DNA of 64,000 nucleotides from CAZSDU01 sp964429135 (GTDB lineage Bacteria > Bacteroidota > Bacteroidia > Bacteroidales > FEN-979): assembly GCA_964429135.1 (NCBI GenBank), contig CAYSAU010000011.1, positions 48,522 to 112,521 on the forward strand, written 5' to 3'. The position numbers and the translations under genes were made by a program. Positions 25,297 through 34,745 of the stretch are shown in pieces (position 1 is the stretch's first letter; each line of letters begins with the position of its first letter). The notes under the pieces are model-generated. The model was not told the DNA's origin and ran no database searches. It saw only the letters and a program-made list of their open reading frames with translations.

Positions 25297-25891
25297 TATT
25301 ATGACGGTTTCTTTTTGGGATTAAATACGTAAGACCAACACTTACTCCCGGAAGAATATCTTCATCCCCCTGGTAGATATCCCATCCGAAAATTGCTGAA
25401 AGGTCCAGAAATACTTGCAGATGTTTTGTGAGCCGAAGGTTGTTCACAAGGCCGAAACTGGCGCAAATATTGGGTTGCCGATAATGATAGTTGTAGAAAT
25501 AGCCTGAACCGGCATGTAAGTGTAGGCTCCACATGCCGGGAGTGGGGGTGGGTTTAATTAGCCGGTTCAGGTCAATAACTACTTCACCATAATAAAACCC
25601 ATAATGATGCCTGTTGCTGTCGGCTATTGTATTAAAATAGTACCCCCTGTATCCTATTTGTAATGCAAGGTATGGGGTAAACCATTTTCCTGTTGAGATG
25701 TCAACCAGGGGCGCAATATTTGAGCTGATAAAGTCTTCATTTTTAATCCCCGACATTTGTATCCCCCCTGCGCCCGTTATAAACCAGGGTAACCGACTTG
25801 ATTTAGAAGTTGTTGAGTCTGTAGGTTGGGCTATAATAGGTTCCGGAGCCAAAGCAAGCGCTGAAAAAAGGATCAGTAAAACAGCTTTCAT
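25280..25891 (-). CDS. Exported protein, probable small beta-barrel
   Basis: A 203-residue protein with a signal peptide (1-21, ending I-I-A-Q) and strand-like alternation with many aromatic/Gly residues (G-Y-R-G-Y-Y-F, G-F-Y-Y-G-E-V, H-L-H-A-G-S-G-Y-F-Y) that suggest an eight-strand outer-membrane barrel. No named family is recognised. It overlaps the sugar transferase gene by 17 bases and follows the amidotransferase fusion gene by 10 bases, so it belongs to the polysaccharide operon. Confidence 0.6.
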   Translation of the reverse strand: MKAVLLILFSALALAPEPIIAQPTDSTTSKSSRLPWFITGAGGIQMSGIKNEDFISSNIAPLVDISTGKWFTPYLALQIGYRGYYFNTIADSNRHHYGFYYGEVVIDLNRLIKPTPTPGMWSLHLHAGSGYFYNYHYRQPNICASFGLVNNLRLTKHLQVFLDLSAIFGWDIYQGDEDILPGVSVGLTYLIPKRNRHNIERHP

Positions 25892-25901
25892 AACAGGAAC
25901 A

Positions 25902-27935
25902 TTAAACAGGATACAATTTAGGAATGTTATTTACGGTTTTAACCACCTCCGCAAAGTCAAGCCCAATTATCTCCAGATACCAACGCAGGGTTTCGTAACG
26001 CGGCAAATTGTCTTCTTCAATCAGTTTCATGGCTTGTTCGCGTGTTAACATGCCTTCGCGGATTTGGTTACTACGGAAGGTGTCGTTTTCAGAAAATCCG
26101 GCTACGGTGTAGTATATGTAATTATAGAAACTGGCTGTGCCGTCACCAATACGCCATGTTGATTTGGTATCGATGGCTGTTTCCCATTTATATTCGTTCT
26201 GCAACAGGCTATTAATTTCGTTTTCGTCCCAGCGGTAATAATCAAACAGGTGGTAATAATCCTTTTTAGGGGCAATGTATCGTGAAGCAAAAGAACCGAG
26301 ACTGTCGATCACACTTTGGTTAATGTAGCCCGGACTTTTCAGGATGTTTTTCCCTACATAGCCAAAGAGCTTGAGCTGGTTAAAAATGGAGAGGGAATAG
26401 ATTCTCTTTTTATCAAACTCCGGAGGCAGACCGGCAAAACCAACCTTAAATTCGGTGTTTTCGAGGTTGTTGATGCCCCAGATGTTTAAATCAATGCCGG
26501 TTTGCTTTTTGACCTGGTTGGTGTAGTAGAAGAAAAATTTGTCGCCGGCCATAAAAAGTGGAATCATGCCCAATGAAGGGTACTTCAACCATGCGCTTAC
26601 GTTTTTACGTATGTTTTCGCGTTTCCAGTGTATATCAGCTGAAACAATAATGTTTTCCACACCCAACTTGCCGCAAACACGCGCAATATTACGCCTGGCC
26701 AGGTCGGTAACCATGCCCCAATCGTAGGTAAAAGCAATAGGATTAAGCCCGAGTTCCTTCTTTACGATATGCAATGAATAGGTGCTGTCGCGTCCACCGC
26801 TGAAAGGCACAATACAGTCCGGATTGCTATCCTTGCTGCGGTAGGGTTCAACCAAGGCTTTCAGGTTATCGATAGGCTGAACTTTATCTTGTGGCTTGTA
26901 GTTGTTGCAATAGTTGCACACCCCGGCATGGTCGTATTGGATAAAGGGAAATGTTTCGGGCAGCAGGCATTTGGTACATCTGCGGAGTTTGCTGATGGCT
27001 TGCGCATTGTTTTCCAGCAGGCTGAATAAGTGGGCTTCTTTGGAACGATTGATAAACATCGCAGGGTCAATCACCACTTCTCTTTTGTTTTTTTCATTGT
27101 CGAGCAGGTGTTTTTCCAGCATAAGAGGCTGAACTTGTGACAGCAGTATGGAACTGCTATTGAGCGGACTATCAAAATGATGGATTTCCAAATCATTCAT
27201 ATTAATTACAAGACCCTTGTTGGATATCAGTTGCCTGACATCCAATGAAGCACCAAAGGCAGCAAACTCAGCCGTTTGTTTCAGCCGTTCCAGAAAATAG
27301 CCCTCAGAAGCAAAGGTGATGAAGTTTTGGTTGTCGGTAATGTAGTATAGGGAGCCATTGTTGGTTGCCAGTACAAACTGATCCAAATCGTGGAACATCA
27401 TGGCTACTGACCAGGTGCCTTCGAGTTGTGCGAAGGTCTTGTTGCAGGCTTCAGCCAGATCGTTTGTGGATTTTAATTGTTTGCGGATGAGTGCAGATAT
27501 GATCTCTGTGTCAATACTGTATGTTCTGTTCAGATCGGCATGTTGCTGCCATAGCTCTTCCACATTGACGATGATACCGTTATGGATGATAATCACCTCG
27601 TCTTTCAGCACCGGTTGGTTATTCACCTGGTTGAGTTGTGTGCCATTAGTAACAAGGCGAGCATGGCCGAAGGCACTGAAGCCCTTTCCTTTATCCTGAT
27701 ATTCGAGGCTTTCAGTAATAGCATTTTGGAAAGCTGAACTTTTTAACAAGGCACGGATAGGCACATCACCCTTGATGACATCAATTTTTCCCGCAGCATG
27801 TTGCCGGATGGCCATGCCGGAAGAATCTTTACCGCGCGACTCACTGAAAACGGCTATGTTTTCAAGGGTTTGCCGTATTGATTTCGCAGCATAGGGTTTA
27901 CCGGGTTTGGTTATAAGGCCGAAGATTCCGCACAT
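25902..27935 (-). CDS. Fusion of class II glutamine amidotransferase and WbpG-like sugar amidotransferase
   Basis: A 677-residue two-part enzyme. Residues 1 to about 250 form a class II (Ntn) glutaminase with nucleophile C2 (M-C-G-I-F-G-L), R-L-V-T-N-G and H-N-G-I-I-V-N. Residues about 315-677 resemble N-acetyl sugar amidotransferases (WbpG/PseA type). These have zinc-type pairs C320/C323 and C340/C343 and a PP-loop S379-G-G-R-D-S384. The glutaminase would feed ammonia to an ATP-activated sugar, forming an amidino or similar group. The usual WbpG needs separate HisH and HisF partners; here the ammonia source is fused. A second, separate WbpG/HisF/HisH set lies just upstream. Confidence 0.8.
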   Translation of the reverse strand: MCGIFGLITKPGKPYAAKSIRQTLENIAVFSESRGKDSSGMAIRQHAAGKIDVIKGDVPIRALLKSSAFQNAITESLEYQDKGKGFSAFGHARLVTNGTQLNQVNNQPVLKDEVIIIHNGIIVNVEELWQQHADLNRTYSIDTEIISALIRKQLKSTNDLAEACNKTFAQLEGTWSVAMMFHDLDQFVLATNNGSLYYITDNQNFITFASEGYFLERLKQTAEFAAFGASLDVRQLISNKGLVINMNDLEIHHFDSPLNSSSILLSQVQPLMLEKHLLDNEKNKREVVIDPAMFINRSKEAHLFSLLENNAQAISKLRRCTKCLLPETFPFIQYDHAGVCNYCNNYKPQDKVQPIDNLKALVEPYRSKDSNPDCIVPFSGGRDSTYSLHIVKKELGLNPIAFTYDWGMVTDLARRNIARVCGKLGVENIIVSADIHWKRENIRKNVSAWLKYPSLGMIPLFMAGDKFFFYYTNQVKKQTGIDLNIWGINNLENTEFKVGFAGLPPEFDKKRIYSLSIFNQLKLFGYVGKNILKSPGYINQSVIDSLGSFASRYIAPKKDYYHLFDYYRWDENEINSLLQNEYKWETAIDTKSTWRIGDGTASFYNYIYYTVAGFSENDTFRSNQIREGMLTREQAMKLIEEDNLPRYETLRWYLEIIGLDFAEVVKTVNNIPKLYPV

Positions 27936-27941
27936 TTTTTT

Positions 27942-29033
27942 TTAATTTTTAAACTTGACCTCCCAGATAGGGTTTTTTTGGACAATTCTTTTGCTTTCAG
28001 GATAGTTAAGGATTAACCAAGTAAGAAATTTAGGAAGGTCAATCCTATCCTTGTCAAGTTCTTTTAAAATGGTATTTAAATCACCTTTTAAGTTTTCTTT
28101 AGAGAATAATTCATCTATTTTCTCTACAACGCCTGATTCATTACGAAAACTGTATATCAGACCCAATTTTGCTTGTTCCTCCAAGGTTCCAGCATTCAAA
28201 GAATTTATATAAATAGCCGGAGTACCCAAAGCTGCACACTCGGAAGCCATTGTTGCGCCTTCCCCAATAAAAAAGTCAGCATAATACAGGACATGATGAA
28301 TTAAATGAGGAGGTACATTTATTTTGAATTTTTCAATTTCTTTCGGGATTTGCCCCTCCGAAGAAATAAATACGTGAAATTTATTTTTGAGTCTATGAAC
28401 TAAATCTATTTTGAATTGATTTGATATACCAGATTGTCCTTTATCGTGAAGAGCAGACCAAGATACGAATCTGAAAAAGACAAATCGCTTCGAGCTATCA
28501 ATATTTAAAAAATTATAAATTGATTTATCCGGTTTGAAATATTTTCGATTTAAATAGAATAATTCCATGTGCCCGGGGAAACGTATGTGTTTTAACCCTA
28601 GGTTCAATTGGTAAGATTTTGGCGTTAACACCACATCCGTAAAAGGCAAATAGAGTTTTCTGTTCAATTTGGCATGCTCAGTATCATCTAAAGCAATATG
28701 CGTTTTACCAAACAGGAAACAATTATGAGCAACATACGATGCCCCAAAACTTAGACAGATACTTGGCTTATGTTTTACAAAGATCATTAGCATTTTGATC
28801 TCACACCAAAGCAAGAATAATAGTTTACTAAAACTACCTGATGGGTTTTTACCCATTGGAATATAGGGGAGATTTTCTAATTTCAAGAGTTCATAAGTTA
28901 CTTCTTTTGATCTTGCTGTTATAACAACTTTATTCCCATCGGCCATAAGTGTTTTGATAACATACTTAAAGTAATGGACATTTGCTGGATGTATTATATC
29001 AAAAAGTATAGTTTTCTTATTTTCTCTTTTCAT
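27942..29033 (-). CDS. DUF354-family glycosyltransferase-like protein
   Basis: A 363-residue protein starting with D-I-I-H-P-A-N-V-H-Y-F-K, the usual DUF354 signature, and E-G-A-T-M-A-S-E-C-A-A-L-G-T-P-A-I-Y near residue 258, a nucleotide-sugar-binding type motif. DUF354 proteins have a GT-B-like fold related to UDP-GlcNAc 2-epimerases and are common in surface polysaccharide loci. Activity unproven. It overlaps the WbpG-like gene by 17 bases and is followed by the fusion amidotransferase after 6 bases. Confidence 0.7.
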   Translation of the reverse strand: MKRENKKTILFDIIHPANVHYFKYVIKTLMADGNKVVITARSKEVTYELLKLENLPYIPMGKNPSGSFSKLLFLLWCEIKMLMIFVKHKPSICLSFGASYVAHNCFLFGKTHIALDDTEHAKLNRKLYLPFTDVVLTPKSYQLNLGLKHIRFPGHMELFYLNRKYFKPDKSIYNFLNIDSSKRFVFFRFVSWSALHDKGQSGISNQFKIDLVHRLKNKFHVFISSEGQIPKEIEKFKINVPPHLIHHVLYYADFFIGEGATMASECAALGTPAIYINSLNAGTLEEQAKLGLIYSFRNESGVVEKIDELFSKENLKGDLNTILKELDKDRIDLPKFLTWLILNYPESKRIVQKNPIWEVKFKN

Positions 29034-30189
29034 TTATTCTATCTTCTAATTGGTAAAACATAAGTGGTTTATTTGGTAGAAAATACTTCATCATGTAGAA
29101 TATAGTTTTCTGATATTTATCATACAGAGGAAAGTATGATGGGTAGTCATAGAAAAATTTATTATTATAATTTGTAAGAAATTTTTTAAACTCTTCGATG
29201 CTAAAATTTAATTTTTTACACAGATAACTTATGTCATTGTTAACACTATCAGCGTCATATGGTTTTATATTGATTCTACTTATTGCCTCATCACGTGAAA
29301 TTTCATTACTCATCACTTGCGCAGAATAAGTAATTTTTCTCTTATCAATTCCAAATTTTTCATATAACCAATAGGTAATTATGAATTTAGTAAATAAGTT
29401 TTCATAATGATGACCACCATAATCTTCCCAATAGTATGTATTAATAAGAAACTCTTTTGCCTCTTTTTTTGAGTAGTTAATATAGAAAAATGGCCTGACT
29501 AATTTTATATTTTTTACAAAAGAGTAGTACCCAAATTGCCAAATATTCATTAGCGGAAAAGTCTTTAGTCTCATTGAGGAATGTTTTCTAAGTATGAACT
29601 TCAGTTGCTTAGCGTCACTATAAGTCCATTCATTTGGTTGAAAGCCTTCAGAACGAAAGTCGTGTCCGATGAGCACTGTGCTGACGCCTTGCTTTGATGC
29701 AATTTTATAGAGGATAGCCTTAATTGCTAAATCCGTAGGACTATCTACCCAAGGAAGCTCTGCTAATATGTACGATCTTAGCACTTCTATTACTTCTTGA
29801 TAATCAATAACATGAGTAAACAAGTCAACATTGAGTGGTACAATTAGTTTTTTTATATTTGAAACAGATATATTAGATCCCCAACCATTATCTAAGTAAA
29901 CTGCAAGAGGTCTTAATCCCGATTCTACAGCAATATGTAGTAGATATGAACTGTCTGTACCTCCACTTAAACCTATTATACAATCATATTTTTTATTTTT
30001 TCCTTTTAGTTTAATATCTTCAACAATACTACGCCACTTATCCTCCCCACTTTTTCCACGTGGATAGTCGGTAAGCATCTTTTCAAACACCTTTGCATAA
30101 CTACTTACCCCATTATCATCGAATACAATGCCTGGGATTGATTCATCCCAAAGACCTTTGGTACATATTTTGCCTTTAAAACCTTTCAT
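29017..30189 (-). CDS. WbpG-like N-acetyl sugar amidotransferase
   Basis: Start set at the ATG at 30189 (M-K-G-F-K-G-K), since the longer frame runs into the hisF-like gene. A 390-residue PP-loop enzyme: S75-G-G-T-D-S80, G-H-D-F near 170. It would make an acetamidino group using ammonia from the HisH/HisF pair encoded directly upstream. The N-terminal cysteines normally found in WbpG (C-x-x-C and C-N-x-C) are mostly lost: only C9 remains, with G/L and S at the other positions. The structural zinc knuckle is therefore probably absent. Confidence 0.8.
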   Translation of the reverse strand: MKGFKGKICTKGLWDESIPGIVFDDNGVSSYAKVFEKMLTDYPRGKSGEDKWRSIVEDIKLKGKNKKYDCIIGLSGGTDSSYLLHIAVESGLRPLAVYLDNGWGSNISVSNIKKLIVPLNVDLFTHVIDYQEVIEVLRSYILAELPWVDSPTDLAIKAILYKIASKQGVSTVLIGHDFRSEGFQPNEWTYSDAKQLKFILRKHSSMRLKTFPLMNIWQFGYYSFVKNIKLVRPFFYINYSKKEAKEFLINTYYWEDYGGHHYENLFTKFIITYWLYEKFGIDKRKITYSAQVMSNEISRDEAISRINIKPYDADSVNNDISYLCKKLNFSIEEFKKFLTNYNNKFFYDYPSYFPLYDKYQKTIFYMMKYFLPNKPLMFYQLEDRINEKRK

Positions 30190-30235
30190 AATTTTATATT
30201 CAAATTGAGGTAAATAAATTATAATAAACTGATAT

Positions 30236-30994
30236 TTAGTTGAATTCTTTGATAATCTCTGCTTTTTCAGGATAATTAACCAGAACAGCTCGGTGAGGGC
30301 CATGATACACAAACATACTACCTGCAGCCATGGCATGTGCTCCCGAATCGTAGGCCTGTTTCAGGTGCATTAAATTACCTGCACCACAGGATGCTACAAC
30401 AGGAATGGATACTTTGGAGCTTACTTTTTCAATTAATTCGAGGTTATATCCAGCCATCATGCTATCAAATGGAATATAGTTCAGGATAATCTCGCCTGCC
30501 CCAAGGTCTTCAGCTTTCAGTGCAGCTTCCACAGGGTCGAGCTCAGTTGATTTCTTTCCTGATTTGTAAAACATCCGAAGTTTTCTGAGGAATGTTTTGT
30601 TCACATCAATCGAAACAACCACACTTTGATTGCCCAATGTTTTAGATATCTGTGAAATCATGGAAGGATTTTGCACGAAGAGTGTATTCAGGATTACTTT
30701 TTCAGCACCTGAATTAATCAAATCTACAGCTTGCTGAACAGAACTGATGCCCCCGCCTACACCAAATGGCATAAAAGCCTCATCACCAATCTGCTTTACC
30801 AAGTCTACTGAGATTGTCCTGTTTTCATGAACTGCGGATATATCTAAGAAAATAAGCTCATCCGCCTCCAGATCGTTGAATATGCGTACTGCATTTATCG
30901 GATCACCAATGTATTTAGGGTCAGTGTAACGGATTGTTTTGACCAAGCCCTTACCTTTTAGCAATAAAACTGGTATGATTCGTGGCCTGAACAT
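30236..30994 (-). CDS. HisF-like subunit of a sugar amidotransferase
   Basis: A 252-residue (beta-alpha)8 protein of the HisF family (F-M-P-F-G-V-G-G-G-I, V-V-A-S-C-G-A-G). The catalytic Asp of histidine-pathway HisF near residue 11 (I-P-C-L-D) is replaced: here the segment reads I-I-P-V-L-L-L-K. The second catalytic Asp (V-S-I-D-V-N) remains. This change is typical of HisF2-type proteins of O-antigen loci, which channel ammonia from HisH to WbpG rather than making histidine. It is 3 bases from the hisH-like gene. Confidence 0.85.
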   Translation of the reverse strand: MFRPRIIPVLLLKGKGLVKTIRYTDPKYIGDPINAVRIFNDLEADELIFLDISAVHENRTISVDLVKQIGDEAFMPFGVGGGISSVQQAVDLINSGAEKVILNTLFVQNPSMISQISKTLGNQSVVVSIDVNKTFLRKLRMFYKSGKKSTELDPVEAALKAEDLGAGEIILNYIPFDSMMAGYNLELIEKVSSKVSIPVVASCGAGNLMHLKQAYDSGAHAMAAGSMFVYHGPHRAVLVNYPEKAEIIKEFN

Positions 30995-30997
30995 AAA

Positions 30998-31603
30998 CTA
31001 AACTTTTAGAAAGTGTTCCAGTAACATCAGGCCTGTCTTATGACTCTTTTCAGGATGAAACTGAAAGCCTATGATGTTTTCGTGTTCAAATGCTGAGTCG
31101 AAGTTTATTCCATATGCTGTTTGGTATAATGAATCCAGTCTGTTGTGACAACTAACATAGTATGAATGCACAAAATAAACCATTTCCTCAGGCAGGGTTT
31201 GCTGAAAATACTCCGAAATTTTCATAAAACTAAGTGAGTTCCATCCCATATGTGGTATTTTTAGCTTTCCTACGGGGAATCGCTTTACATCACCTTGAAT
31301 AAGTCTCAATCCTTGTACATTGCCTTCCTCACTGAATCCGGTCATCAGTTGCATGCCCAGACAAATCCCAAGTATCGGCGTTTTGTTAACCAACACAGCT
31401 TCCTTGATTGCATCCTCAAATCCGGCTGCTTTCAGATTGTGCATCCCTTGTTCAAAGTGGCCCACACCAGGCAACACGATTTTATCTGCATGAACAATTT
31501 CTGAAGGACTACTGACAATTGTAGCCTGCACTTTTATCCGTTCAAAAGCCTTTTGGACAGACCGGAGGTTTCCCATGCCGTAATTTATGATTGAAATGCG
31601 CAT
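30998..31603 (-). CDS. HisH-like glutaminase subunit of a sugar amidotransferase
   Basis: A 201-residue class I glutamine amidotransferase: nucleophile Cys in I-L-G-I-C-L-G-M-Q-L-M (about residue 81) and the His/Glu pair in F-Q-F-H-P-E-K-S. It pairs with the adjacent HisF-like protein to release ammonia. The company of a WbpG-like enzyme and polysaccharide genes, and the missing HisF aspartate, argue for sugar amidination and not histidine synthesis. Confidence 0.85.
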   Translation of the reverse strand: MRISIINYGMGNLRSVQKAFERIKVQATIVSSPSEIVHADKIVLPGVGHFEQGMHNLKAAGFEDAIKEAVLVNKTPILGICLGMQLMTGFSEEGNVQGLRLIQGDVKRFPVGKLKIPHMGWNSLSFMKISEYFQQTLPEEMVYFVHSYYVSCHNRLDSLYQTAYGINFDSAFEHENIIGFQFHPEKSHKTGLMLLEHFLKV

Positions 31604-31604
31604 A

Positions 31605-32612
31605 TTACTTCAACATTTTCTTAATTAAATGAATAAACACCTCTGGGCTGGTTTTGTAAAAATTCCTGATATACTCTGCCTTCATTTTCTTTCTGAACCT
31701 GACCTGATTCTTTGACAATTCATCAATATAATTGAAGTTCGCCATCAAAGAATACTCGTCAGGGCTTACTTCTCTTAAACTATTTACTGCGTATGCTTCC
31801 TGACGAGTTTCAAAAAGCTTAATCAATGAATTGCATGTTGTGTCAAAAATTGCTGCGAGTCCCGAGGTTGTTTCTTCGCTGAAATTCTGATCAAAAATGA
31901 AGTTTCCAAAACTATAAAAGACTATTTTACTTTTGTAAACCTCTATTGACTGTATCACATGCGGATGATGTCCAACAATCAGGTCAATCCCTGAATCAAT
32001 AAGTTTGTGCGCTAAATCAATCTGAACAAGAGAAGGTTGTGTAATGTATTCGTCGCCCCAGTGAATTGTAACAATCCAGAATTCGTTTTCTGACTTTCTC
32101 TGTTTCCTGAAAAACTCAATTAATTCCGCTGGGTTGCTTTGCCAATAGGAATCACAATAAAAGGGATCCTCAATCAGCGACACTCCCCAAATCTTTATAT
32201 ATTTTCCATCAAAATCGTGCAGCAGATAAGGTTTCTGGTTCATTCCAACCAATTTCATACCATTTTCTTGCAATGTGTCACAGGTAAATCGGGCAGAAAT
32301 TTGTCCGTGTTGCGAAAAATGATTGTTTGCTATATTGGCAATCTTTACTCCATTGTACTTTCTGAATAGTTCTAAGCTTTCTATTTCTCCGCGATAAACC
32401 TTTTCATCAGTATTCTTGTACAACAAAACCGAATTCTGAAACAATGAAAACTCACAGTTAAACATAAATGAATCTGACTCCTGAGTCAATTCTTCGAACA
32501 CCTGTTGAGAAAGCAGCGCGGCATAGTTGCCTCTGTATTTGTCTATAATACCCCTTCCCAAATGGAAAAGGTTCTCTCCAAGCATAATATCACCACAGAG
32601 TAATATTTTCAT
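31605..32612 (-). CDS. CapA-type metallophosphatase-fold protein
   Basis: A 335-residue protein of the CapA/PgsA family: G-D-I-M-L-G at 7-12, A-N-N-H-F-S at about 116, H-W-G-D-E-Y near 180 and V-G-H-H-P-H-V-I-Q near 215, the metal-ligand motifs of the calcineurin-like superfamily. CapA proteins take part in poly-gamma-glutamate capsule formation, but in sugar loci their substrate is often unknown. No signal peptide. Overlaps the upstream PaaK-like gene by 4 bases. Confidence 0.82.
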   Translation of the reverse strand: MKILLCGDIMLGENLFHLGRGIIDKYRGNYAALLSQQVFEELTQESDSFMFNCEFSLFQNSVLLYKNTDEKVYRGEIESLELFRKYNGVKIANIANNHFSQHGQISARFTCDTLQENGMKLVGMNQKPYLLHDFDGKYIKIWGVSLIEDPFYCDSYWQSNPAELIEFFRKQRKSENEFWIVTIHWGDEYITQPSLVQIDLAHKLIDSGIDLIVGHHPHVIQSIEVYKSKIVFYSFGNFIFDQNFSEETTSGLAAIFDTTCNSLIKLFETRQEAYAVNSLREVSPDEYSLMANFNYIDELSKNQVRFRKKMKAEYIRNFYKTSPEVFIHLIKKMLK

Positions 32613-33922
32613 CCTTTTTTTGTCACTACAGTTTTTAGTTTTCCGGCATCAGTGTATTCAAAACTACCAGAATAATCGATGATTATTTCTTCAACCCCAG
32701 TCAAATCTTGTACTTTGGAATTAAATTGTTTCTCTTCGTCGCTACTCAAACCAGGCGCTACAACCATTATGAATTTAAGTGTGTTGTGATCATAAATTGT
32801 TTGATATTGCTTAATGGCAGGAAAACTCGATACAATTTTATTGAATAACGATCCATGTATTATTCGTCCGTTAGCAAGTGCAAGCAGATCACGTGTTCTT
32901 CCTGAGAAATCAACTATTCTGGGCAATGGATTACCACATTTGCAAGGCACACCGGATACCCTGCCAAGGTCGCCAACCCTGTACCGAATCATCGGTTGAG
33001 AATACGATTTAAGATTAGTAAGTACAAGTTCCGGTACCAACTGCTCCTCTGATTCAGAAAACTCTTCAACATAGCAATCCTGAAAGTTATAATGCAGGCC
33101 GGTTTGCAGCTTACATTCATCAGCAACAATGCCACCGTCTCTTGCCCCGTAAACATCAAAAACCTTTGCGCCAAAAAATGCCTCGATTGATAATCTTATG
33201 GCAGATGTAAGGTTCTCCGATGTTGTTGCAATACCTTTTAATCTACCCCGGAATTTCATGCCCCTGGCTTTGGCTGACTCAACATACAGCATTAATGCTG
33301 AAGGATATGCATAAATTACATCATACTTGCCATTACAGATAATCTGAACATTCTTTTCAAGAGCTTCGGCACTTATATTTCCTCCTTCCAAAAAAGATTT
33401 CGACTGTAAATAGTTATAAATCTTAAGCTGTAAACTTTTGCTGTTACCAATCGATGAACCTCCGATTGTTAATACACGGTCGCCAAACCTGTATCCAAAT
33501 GCCTGATTCCACCAATATAAGTCAAAAGCTCTTGTTCTGCTCACACATTTAAAATCAACCTGATAGGTCAAAGGGTCGCCGGTGCTGCCTCCAGTGTTGT
33601 TGGTTATGCTTCTGACCGAAATCTCAGAAACAAACTCATTAGTATTGTTGATTATATCTTCCTTAGTAATGTAGGGTAATGTCTGATGTACCTCGAAAGG
33701 ATGATTAGTAATGTCATCTATTCTTACATTGCTCAGAAAGTTTCTATAGAATCTGACATGCTGACGCGAATGAAGCAATAACTGAGCTAACCTTTGTTTT
33801 TGAAAACGATTCAGAAATTCCGGTCCAAGCGCCACTTCACTGCGAATGTTTTTGAAATCCCTTACAACATTTGTTCCTCTGTAAAGGTCTATTATTCTGT
33901 GTTTTAAAACTCCGATGCTCAT
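32609..33922 (-). CDS. PaaK/CapK-like adenylate-forming enzyme
   Basis: A 437-residue AMP-forming enzyme of the phenylacetate-CoA-ligase-like group found in capsule loci (CapK). Visible motifs are T-N-N-T-G-G-S-T-G-D-P-L-T (phosphate loop, near 110), Y-G-A-R-D-G-G (near 260) and R-Y-R-V-G-D-L-G (near 315). It probably activates a carboxylic acid for attachment to the glycan. The acid and acceptor are unknown. It is within a tight minus-strand run, 6 bases after the deacetylase gene. Confidence 0.78.
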   Translation of the reverse strand: MSIGVLKHRIIDLYRGTNVVRDFKNIRSEVALGPEFLNRFQKQRLAQLLLHSRQHVRFYRNFLSNVRIDDITNHPFEVHQTLPYITKEDIINNTNEFVSEISVRSITNNTGGSTGDPLTYQVDFKCVSRTRAFDLYWWNQAFGYRFGDRVLTIGGSSIGNSKSLQLKIYNYLQSKSFLEGGNISAEALEKNVQIICNGKYDVIYAYPSALMLYVESAKARGMKFRGRLKGIATTSENLTSAIRLSIEAFFGAKVFDVYGARDGGIVADECKLQTGLHYNFQDCYVEEFSESEEQLVPELVLTNLKSYSQPMIRYRVGDLGRVSGVPCKCGNPLPRIVDFSGRTRDLLALANGRIIHGSLFNKIVSSFPAIKQYQTIYDHNTLKFIMVVAPGLSSDEEKQFNSKVQDLTGVEEIIIDYSGSFEYTDAGKLKTVVTKKG

Positions 33923-33928
33923 TCTTAA

Positions 33929-34729
33929 TCAGCGCGTTTCCAACATGTCTATTACCGATGCTAAGCTTAAAAAAACATATCTCTGTTCCTTCAACGACAA
34001 AACAAGCCTCTCAAAAACATTCATGTCTGCTTCTTTGTGATATCTGTGATGCAACAATATTCCGATTATATCTGAATGATTGGCCGAACATGCGACCATT
34101 TTCTGAAGAGTATCAATATTATGGTGCGTCGCTGTATCATATGTCAGATACTTTTCTATCAGATTGACACTTACTCCAATATCCCAATAACTGAATGGCT
34201 TTCTGATTTTTCCGTGATATGATACTTTTTTTCCGAGTAATAGCTGCTTGTTTAGGGTTGTCCCGATGAAGTCCTTGGCTTTGCTCTTCAGTGAGTAGCT
34301 GATGCTTGTAGTAACAGCCCTGTATTTCAATTCCTCCACCACCTGCAAAGTTGCACTATTATATGATCCATATGGGAATGAAATAACTTTGCACCATCTA
34401 TCCCCGAAGATCTTATTCATTAATGATAAGCCTTTCTTCATGTCATCCAGTTGACTCTGGTAATCCCTTGAGCCCCCAAATTCTATTCCATCAGGATGCT
34501 GATTGCGAACATTATGGTTTAATCCGTGTTGAATAAATTCAATCAATGCCGGATGCTCATGCTTTTTCTGTAAAAGATAATCAACAACTTCGCTCCTCAC
34601 ATTCTCAGGTTCAACTGCAAATGAAACTGGCACTTTCTGCCGTTCCACTATGTCAAGCAGCATTTCCAATTCAGGTTCAATAACGTGTTTTACATCATCA
34701 TTCCTTATGAAAACATATTTCTTCTTCAT
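33929..34729 (-). CDS. NodB-like polysaccharide deacetylase
   Basis: Start at the ATG at 34729, since the codon before it is TTG. About 266 residues with I-R-N-D-D-V near the start (catalytic/metal Asp pair), H-G-x-N-H near residue 90 (metal histidines) and F-P-Y-G-S-Y-N, the arrangement of NodB-type deacetylases. A second deacetylase-like gene lies at 22951, so two acetyl groups or two substrates may be handled. No signal peptide. Confidence 0.75.
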   Translation of the reverse strand: MKKKYVFIRNDDVKHVIEPELEMLLDIVERQKVPVSFAVEPENVRSEVVDYLLQKKHEHPALIEFIQHGLNHNVRNQHPDGIEFGGSRDYQSQLDDMKKGLSLMNKIFGDRWCKVISFPYGSYNSATLQVVEELKYRAVTTSISYSLKSKAKDFIGTTLNKQLLLGKKVSYHGKIRKPFSYWDIGVSVNLIEKYLTYDTATHHNIDTLQKMVACSANHSDIIGILLHHRYHKEADMNVFERLVLSLKEQRYVFLSLASVIDMLETR

Positions 34730-34745
34730 CAAATAGTAAGATTAC

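Noticed and set aside
30236..31603. HisF and HisH as histidine biosynthesis genes
   Set aside because: No other his genes, the HisF catalytic Asp near residue 11 is replaced by Leu, and a WbpG-like enzyme follows directly.
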